Origin: an uncultured Oscillospiraceae bacterium
Lineage (GTDB): Bacteria; Bacillota; Clostridia; Oscillospirales; Acutalibacteraceae
Reading direction: 5' to 3'
NCBI GenBank assembly: GCA_959596515.1
Contig: CAUFXR010000047.1
Location: 1 to 18,616, forward strand
Length of the DNA stretch: 18,616 nucleotides
Notes under the pieces: generated by a model
Seen by the model: the letters and a program-made list of their open reading frames with translations, nothing else
Databases searched by the model: none
What the model was told of the DNA's origin: nothing
Part shown: positions 14,492 to 18,616 of the stretch, piece after piece
How the letters are laid out: each line of letters begins with the position of its first letter
How positions within the stretch are numbered: the stretch's first letter is position 1
Program-made: the position numbers and the translations under genes

Positions 14492-15960
14492 TGGAACCGG
14501 CTGCGCTGTATCTAAGGTTATCCCAGGAAGACGGGGAACGGTGGGGAGAGTCCCAGAGCATTTCCAATCAACGTTTCTTTTTAACGCAGTATTGCCAGGA
14601 GAACGGCTTCACGGTGGCGGAATGTTACATTGACGACGGGTATACCGGCACAAATTTCAACCGGCCTGGATTTCAAAGATTGCTTCGGGATATCGAGCGG
14701 GGAAAGATAAAAACGGTGATTACCAAAGACTTATCCCGGCTTGGCCGGGATTATATCGAGACAGGAAGATTTGTAGACTGCTATTTCCCGGAAAAGGGAG
14801 TACGGTATATCGCTGTCAACGATGGGGTGGATACCGGCAGGGAAGAAAGCGCCGGAAACGACATGAGCGCTTTAAAAGCGGTGTTCAATGACTTTTACGC
14901 CAGAGATGTATCCAAAAAAGTGCGCAGCGCCTTGACGGCCAAGCGGCGGGCGGGGAAATTTATCGGTGCCTGGGCGCCCTATGGCTATCAGAAAGATCGG
15001 AAGCAACGGGGGAATTTGGTCCCGGATCCGGAAAGCGCCCAGGTAGTAAAGCGTATTTATCGGGATTTTTTAAAAGGGGAAAGTGTTCGGAGCATCGCGA
15101 AAAAACTGACGGCAGAAGGAATCCCCACTCCGTTGGAAAGGCGCAACGGGGGACAAAAGGCCACAGGACGCTGGAATGAAAGCACAATCCGACGGATACT
15201 AACCTGTGAAACCTACGCGGGAAATCTGACTCAGAATCAAAGCAAAACTATCAGCTATAAAGTAAGAAAGAGGATCGCCAACCCTAAAACGGAATGGATA
15301 GTGGTGTCCGACACCCACGAACCTTTAATTACAAAGGAGGAATTTCAAATGGTCCAGCGGCTTTTTAATACGAGATCCAATCCGCAGAAACCGAAGGAAC
15401 GTCATTTGTTGTCCGGGCTGGTGTTTTGCGGGGACTGCGGTTCTCCCATGACTTTCGTAAAGGACGGCCCAAGAACCTATTTGGTTTGTTCTTCCAGCCG
15501 ACGGTACCCTGGTTCCTGTAAGACACATTGCATTCGGGAGGATGAGGTGGAACGAATCCTGCTGGACAGCCTGCGGAAGCTCAGCGAAAACATACCACCC
15601 CAGCGCTTATACCCGGAATTCCCCAGAAAGTCTAGAGAATTGACGGCAAGAGAACTGCGCAGCGCGAAAGAACAGCTGGATTTTTATCGCCGGGCTGGAC
15701 GGGAATCAGAAAAATTTCCGCATATTCAGCGGCGTTTTTTGAATTACTGCGAGATCTGGCAGCGAAAGGTAGACGCTTTGGAAGAGGAATTGGCTGCTGA
15801 GAATCCGGAAGACCGGCGCGAAACAGCCGCCCGGGCGCTTTTGGAATTCCAACATCCCTCCAGAACAACGATTCAGGCCTTAGTGAAAAAAATTGTGGTC
15901 CACGAAGATAAATCGCTAGACCTTCATTTCTGGTTTCCGGATCCTAGAAACGCCTTTTGA
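14491..15960 (+). CDS. Large serine recombinase (resolvase family, SpoIVCA-like size)
   Basis: Site-specific recombinase that cuts both strands at a 2-bp core and rotates the ends. 489 aa, close to SpoIVCA (about 500). The N-terminal catalytic domain has LYLRLS with nucleophile S11 and R9, then TKDLSRLGRD (78-87), giving D80, R83 and R86, so all catalytic residues are present. A recombinase domain follows (about 160-290: APYGYQKD, SIAKKLTAEGIPTP). The zinc-ribbon domain has C313, C316, C333 and C343 or C347. The C-terminal part (about 375-445) is rich in charged residues and may include a coiled coil. No frameshift or stop is seen, so it appears active. It lies inside dpaA and is presumably the enzyme acting on the junctions. 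Its start is set by TAATG coupling to the 37-aa ORF. Confidence 0.95.
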   Translation: MEPAALYLRLSQEDGERWGESQSISNQRFFLTQYCQENGFTVAECYIDDGYTGTNFNRPGFQRLLRDIERGKIKTVITKDLSRLGRDYIETGRFVDCYFPEKGVRYIAVNDGVDTGREESAGNDMSALKAVFNDFYARDVSKKVRSALTAKRRAGKFIGAWAPYGYQKDRKQRGNLVPDPESAQVVKRIYRDFLKGESVRSIAKKLTAEGIPTPLERRNGGQKATGRWNESTIRRILTCETYAGNLTQNQSKTISYKVRKRIANPKTEWIVVSDTHEPLITKEEFQMVQRLFNTRSNPQKPKERHLLSGLVFCGDCGSPMTFVKDGPRTYLVCSSSRRYPGSCKTHCIREDEVERILLDSLRKLSENIPPQRLYPEFPRKSRELTARELRSAKEQLDFYRRAGRESEKFPHIQRRFLNYCEIWQRKVDALEEELAAENPEDRRETAARALLEFQHPSRTTIQALVKKIVVHEDKSLDLHFWFPDPRNAF

Positions 15961-15995
15961 TTGTTTTCCTAAATTTCCAGCAGCCGCTTAGGAGC

Positions 15996-16119
15996 TTTCC
16001 CCGGTGCCCGCAAACACTGGGATGACTTTCTGATTCCGGGAAAGCTCATGGGATGTTTCCCGGTGCTCGCAAGCGCTGGGATGACTTTCTGATTCCGGGA
16101 AAGCTCATGGGATGTTTCC
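15996..16119. repeat. 59-bp tandem duplication with internal stem-loops
   Basis: Copies begin at 15996 and 16056. The 44 nt at 16017-16060 and 16076-16119 are identical, and the remainder differs at a few bases. Each copy contains CTTTC/GAAAG and GGAAA/TTTCC pairs, so the transcript would be hairpin-rich. It follows the recombinase stop by 36 nt. Confidence 0.9.
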
Positions 16120-16292
16120 TCGATATCTCTGAGACGATGCGCTAAGTCTATCAGAACAGTTCCTTGGAAAGATAATCTCTTCGTGTTTTCGACAAGATCT
16201 TTTCAGAGGCGTATGATCGCTGGAGGGATCAATGCAATTTTCCGCGGCTTTTCAGGCAGACCGATAATCCTGAAACAAATTCAATCTTATCC

Positions 16293-16391
16293 GCAATGAT
16301 TTTTGTCATACTGTACGAGATAGACTGCTTATAACCTATAAAGATAATCATTATTGCAGATGATTTTTATCATACCACGTGAGAAAGACTG
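16293..16391. repeat. Two imperfect copies of a palindrome-bearing sequence with a Fur-box-like site between
   Basis: Copy 1 (16293-16327) and copy 2 (16356-16391) share ATGAT-TTTT-(A/G)TCAT and then a similar tail ending in AGACTG. Between them, GATAATCATTATT (16343-16355) contains the perfect 11-nt palindrome ATAATCATTAT and resembles half of a Fur box. It lies about 150 nt before the PAP2 promoter. Confidence 0.6.
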
Positions 16392-16504
16392 AATGTGACA
16401 GTTCGTTTTTGGGGGATTAACATCTAAAAAACATGTGGGTTACAGTATTGAGCTTCTTTTTCCCGTTTGCCGCATCCTGAAACATTTTCTAAAGAGGTCC
16501 TTCG

Positions 16505-16533
16505 TTGCGGAAAATAAAAATACGTGATATGAT
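16505..16533 (+). promoter_or_regulatory. Sigma-A promoter (extended -10) of the PAP2 gene
   Basis: TTGCGG (16505-16510), 17-nt spacer and TATGAT (16528-16533), preceded by TGA (extended -10). The start codon follows 21 nt later. Confidence 0.7.
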
Positions 16534-16554
16534 GGGCACAAAGGGAGAGATTGT

Positions 16555-17052
16555 ATGAAAGAAGCACAGTATCAAAAACTGACGGCGTTCTGCCGGAAAA
16601 CCGCGGCAAGAGAAAAAATTGTCTCCGGTATTACGAAGTATCTGCCTGATGTGTTGGTGGTGACTTATCCTGCCGCTATTATTGTGCTGCTGGTTCAGTC
16701 ATATCCTTGGGTAAGTCTTCTCAGATTTATTTTGGTGCCGTTGACAGCTTTGGTTTTGGTGACAATTCTGCGCCATGTGTTTCACGCGCCCCGGCCTTAT
16801 GACCAAATGAATTTTCAGCCTCTGCTCTATCACAAGCCCGGGGATTCTTTTCCCAGCCGGCACACCGCCAGCTCAGTGATCATCGCCATGGCCTTTTGGT
16901 ATGTTTCTCCGGCCGTGGGGATCGCCGCCTCGGTGCTGGCGGTAATCGTAGGGATTTCCCGGGTTATAGCGGGAGTTCACTATCCCAGAGATGTGTTAGC
17001 GGGGGCGGGCGTCAGCCTAGTTGTGGGAATCTTAGGGTTTTGGGTGGTTTAA
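16555..17052 (+). CDS. PAP2-superfamily membrane phosphatase, element cargo
   Basis: Integral membrane phosphatase of the PAP2 (type 2 phosphatidic acid phosphatase) superfamily, acting on lipid phosphates or undecaprenyl pyrophosphate. 165 aa, with about five hydrophobic segments. All three signature motifs are present: RHVFHAPRP (73-81, with Arg in place of the usual first Lys), FPSRHTAS (99-106), and SRVIAGVHYPRD (135-146) with the catalytic H142 and D146. The start follows AGGGAGAG at 7 nt. Because the members use varied substrates, the specific one cannot be told. It has its own promoter and terminator inside the element. A role in undecaprenyl phosphate recycling or bacitracin tolerance is only a possibility. 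Confidence 0.88.
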   Translation: MKEAQYQKLTAFCRKTAAREKIVSGITKYLPDVLVVTYPAAIIVLLVQSYPWVSLLRFILVPLTALVLVTILRHVFHAPRPYDQMNFQPLLYHKPGDSFPSRHTASSVIIAMAFWYVSPAVGIAASVLAVIVGISRVIAGVHYPRDVLAGAGVSLVVGILGFWVV

Positions 17053-17092
17053 AAAATCACGCCTTGTGGAACGATCATTCTCATAAATTATA

Positions 17093-17146
17093 AAAAATCC
17101 CAGCTTGTGAGGAGGGCTGTCTTCCTCCTCACAAGCTGGGATTTTT
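17093..17146. terminator. Terminator of the PAP2 gene
   Basis: A 23-bp perfect stem, AAAAATCCCAGCTTGTGAGG onward (17093-17115) with its complement (17124-17146), and an 8-nt loop. It is flanked by A and T runs, so it can act in both directions. Confidence 0.92.
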
Positions 17147-17791
17147 ACTTAAGCCCATGGGTAAACTGATGGAAAATTTTCATACAGAATCTTCTTTATG
17201 CGTAAGACGGAAAGCGATTGCTTGCCCCAACCATATTTTCTTTTCCAAAAGACGGCGGAAAATGGAGGTTCGCCCATGTTATAAACTTTGAAAGATGACA
17301 CGAGAAAAATTAATCCTGAATATCTGAGAGACGCGACAGCAGAAATTCTGAAAAAGGCCCGCCGCTGGAAGCGTCGGAAGCAAAGAGCGAAAAGGGTGCT
17401 ATGAGAATGGGATCCTCTCAGATCTCTTAGGCTTTTTTCACCATTTTCTAGCATTGGCACAGCAAATAACTCCTTACAGATAGAACTATCCATCATGAAT
17501 GATTTCATACTAGCATAATAGGATAAAACGAAATGCTGGTTAAAAATACGATTAAAAATTATAGCTGAAAGCATGGCTAAATACTGGTTGAAAATGATAC
17601 TTGAGCGATGACCTGCTTTTCGGTAACTTTTGAACGGCCTTTCTCATAGATCTGGTTTACCGGGCGTTTCTCTCAGAAGCTTCTACGTTCTCTGACTTTT
17701 AACGTCGGCACAGTCAATGGCTCCGCCGATGCTTCGCGGACGCGGACGGCAAAGCGAGGGCAGCTTTTCGTTCCTTCTGATATTCTTGTCC
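17147..17791. other. Right end of the element, no supported gene
   Basis: A 141-codon minus-strand frame (17149-17574) is open but has no ribosome site and low-quality composition, so I do not call it. AAATGCTGGTTAAAAAT (17531-17547) and AAATACTGGTTGAAAAT (17579-17595) form a short direct repeat 48 nt apart. The last 90 nt (about 17700-17791) are noticeably more GC-rich. The tail frame of dpaA is open back to about 17650 but has no start codon. Confidence 0.5.
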
Positions 17792-17830
17792 CTTGTGCGA
17801 TTCTCCCATCCCCCGGGGTGGACTTTGAGG
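17792..17830 (+). other. attR: right junction of the dpaA element
   Basis: The element side has CTTGTGCG (17792-17799) and ATCC (17808-17811), then CCC and the shared GGGG (17815-17818). The host side resumes the DpaA frame as TG-GAC-TTT-GAG. Joined with attL it regenerates dpaA. Confidence 0.85.
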
Positions 17831-17955
17831 CAGCCGGACGGCTGGGCATTAACGCCCAAAGAGCGTTATCCCTTCCCGGGAAGGTAGCCCCTCAGGCGGC
17901 GGGCGAAATTATCAAAACTACCATTTACCATATGATTGAGGAGGGAGCAGAATGA
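17819..17955 (+). CDS. dpaA: Dipicolinate synthase subunit A, 3' part of the split gene (last 45 codons)
   Basis: Counting the G at 13537 as its first base after excision, the segment encodes VDFEAAGRLGINAQRALSLP and then GKVAPQAAGEIIKTTIYHMI, ending EEGAE. This is the C-terminal end of the DpaA family (the LSLPGKVAP motif) and matches the part missing at 13536. It has no start codon of its own and no stop before 17953. Its stop TGA (17953-17955) overlaps the dpaB ATG by 3 bases (ATGA), the normal dpaA-dpaB arrangement. The absence of decay in 45 codons suggests that the tail is still used, i.e. that the gene is restored by excision in some cells. Confidence 0.9.
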
Positions 17956-18521
17956 CACTGAGTGAGTTAACCATCGGTTACGCGATGTGCGGCTCCTTTT
18001 GCACCTTTGAGAAGGCCATTGCGCAGATGCGGGCGTTAAGGGAGCAAGGGGCTACAGTGCTGCCGATTATGTCGGAAACCGCCTGCAATACGGATACACG
18101 GTTTGGCCGTGCCAGTGATATTGTCTGGGAAGTTGAGGACATTTGCGGACGAAAAATCATCAAATCTATCGTCGAAGCGGAACCGATTGGCCCGAAAAAA
18201 ATGTGCGATATTATCGTAGTGGCGCCGTGCACCGGCAACACCCTGGCAAAGCTGGCTAACGCCATTACGGATACTTCGGTAACGATGGCCTGCAAAAGTC
18301 ATTTGCGCATCGGCAGGCCGGTGCTTTTATGCTTGGCCACCAACGATGGTCTAGGGGCCACCGCTAAAAATATCGGGACCATGATCAATACGAAGAATAT
18401 TTACTTTGTTCCTTTCTCCCAGGATGATTATGATAAAAAGCCGAAATCTTTGGTAGCGCATTTCGATATGATACCTGAAGCGGTACTGGCCGCCATGGAA
18501 GGCAAACAATTAAAGCTGTAA
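17952..18521 (+). CDS. dpaB: Dipicolinate synthase subunit B
   Basis: DpaB (SpoVFB) is the flavoprotein-like subunit of dipicolinate synthase, required with DpaA to make dipicolinic acid in the mother cell. 189 aa, near the usual 190-200. The N-terminus LTIGYAMCGSFCTFEKAIAQ is the phosphopantothenoylcysteine-decarboxylase-like flavoprotein fold. Also visible are CDIIVVAPCTGNTLAKLANA (about residues 85-104) and CLATNDGLGATAKNIG (127-142). The start overlaps the dpaA stop; GAGGAGGGAG (17938-17947) is the ribosome site. Its transcription from the dpaA promoter is interrupted by the element and its terminators, unless excision occurs. No promoter of its own is evident. Confidence 0.95.
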   Translation: MTLSELTIGYAMCGSFCTFEKAIAQMRALREQGATVLPIMSETACNTDTRFGRASDIVWEVEDICGRKIIKSIVEAEPIGPKKMCDIIVVAPCTGNTLAKLANAITDTSVTMACKSHLRIGRPVLLCLATNDGLGATAKNIGTMINTKNIYFVPFSQDDYDKKPKSLVAHFDMIPEAVLAAMEGKQLKL

Positions 18522-18616
18522 AACAAATTTAAGGTACCTTTTAATCACTGTAAAATTTATAAATAGTGAATTGTCAAACTAAGAGCAACAGGAAAAGAGT
18601 TCAAAGTCCCATAATT

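Larger units (their letters stand above)
15961..16504. other. Non-coding repeat-rich segment inside the element
   Basis: No supported gene. It contains a short stem CCTAA/TTAGG just after the recombinase stop, the 59-bp tandem duplication (15996-16119) and two copies of a palindrome-bearing sequence (16293-16391). An 11-codon ORF at 16231 has a GGAGGG upstream, but I do not consider it supported. Confidence 0.6.
13535..17815 (+). mobile_element. Skin-like serine-recombinase element inserted in dpaA (about 4.28 kb)
   Basis: It lies exactly between codon 242 and the last 45 codons of dpaA. It carries, in order: a bidirectional terminator, a minus-strand DUF4867 gene, a 37-aa ORF, a 489-aa large serine recombinase, a repeat-rich non-coding segment, a PAP2 phosphatase gene and about 650 bp of non-coding DNA. 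The flanking host halves share GGGG, and precise crossover there restores the dpaA frame. The joined ends form an inverted-repeat attP-like site. No integrase of tyrosine type, phage structural genes, replication or conjugation genes are present. It resembles the intervening elements removed by serine recombinases during sporulation (skin in sigK, SP-beta in spsM). That excision happens here is inferred, not shown. Confidence 0.88.

Noticed and set aside
16231..16266. 11-codon ORF after GGAGGG in the element
   Set aside because: Too short to support without conservation, although the ribosome site is acceptable.
17149..17574. 141-codon minus-strand ORF at the right of the element
   Set aside because: No ribosome site, no recognisable motif, and a composition rich in F/S/R typical of random frames.
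12811..17955. dpaA interruption as an intron or an assembly error
   Set aside because: There is no reverse transcriptase or intron structure. The insert contains a complete recombinase with matching att half-sites at the exact frame breaks, which an assembly error would not produce.
18522..18616. Terminator or promoter after dpaB
   Set aside because: Only a weak ATCACT/AGTGAA pairing is visible, and the window ends before a T tract or gene can be recognised.

Overview
The window looks like chromosomal DNA of an endospore-forming member of the Bacillota, class Clostridia, most likely the Oscillospirales. The reasons are RFN and S-box riboswitches with transcription terminators, consensus sigma-A promoters with AGGAGG-type ribosome sites, frequent TTG/GTG starts, a RecD2-type helicase, the dipicolinate genes dpaA/dpaB, and a DUF4867 protein. 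Genus and species cannot be read from the sequence alone.

Layout. 1-2522: a terminator of an upstream gene, an O-antigen-ligase/polymerase-like membrane protein, then an FMN riboswitch controlling the riboflavin transporter RibU. 2560-4072: a SAM riboswitch controlling metK. 4073-5549: sparse DNA with a 21-bp tandem repeat, a small membrane protein and a structured leader. 5550-8446: recD2 and comFC, overlapping by 4 bp. 8443-9627: an MreB/Mbl-type actin with its own promoter. 9702-10715: an ATP-grasp enzyme. 11177-12571 (minus strand): murC, convergent with the ATP-grasp gene and divergent from dpaA. 12811-18521: the dipicolinate locus.

The main result is in the dipicolinate locus. dpaA, which makes the spore-core dipicolinic acid together with dpaB, is cut in two. 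The first 242 codons (12811-13536) are followed by about 4.28 kb of foreign DNA. The last 45 codons lie at 17818-17955, and their stop overlaps the dpaB start in the usual ATGA arrangement. Joining the two halves at a shared GGGG (13534-13537 and 17815-17818) restores an uninterrupted 287-residue DpaA through the expected PGGVD segment. The insert carries a large serine recombinase (489 aa) and a coupled 37-aa ORF. Its two ends, joined, form an attP-like imperfect inverted repeat of 2 x 24 nt centred on a GG dinucleotide. The dpaA promoter region has a good mother-cell sigma-K match. I therefore propose a skin-like element that must be excised, probably in the mother cell, before DpaA and DpaB can be made. 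Its cargo (a DUF4867 protein and a PAP2 phosphatase) is not phage-like. A strong terminator just inside the left end should block read-through to dpaB until excision.

Secondary points: a 21-bp repeat whose internal substitutions are all synonymous in one minus-strand frame, long structured non-coding stretches inside and outside the element, and several genes whose start is fixed by promoter position rather than by the longest open frame.
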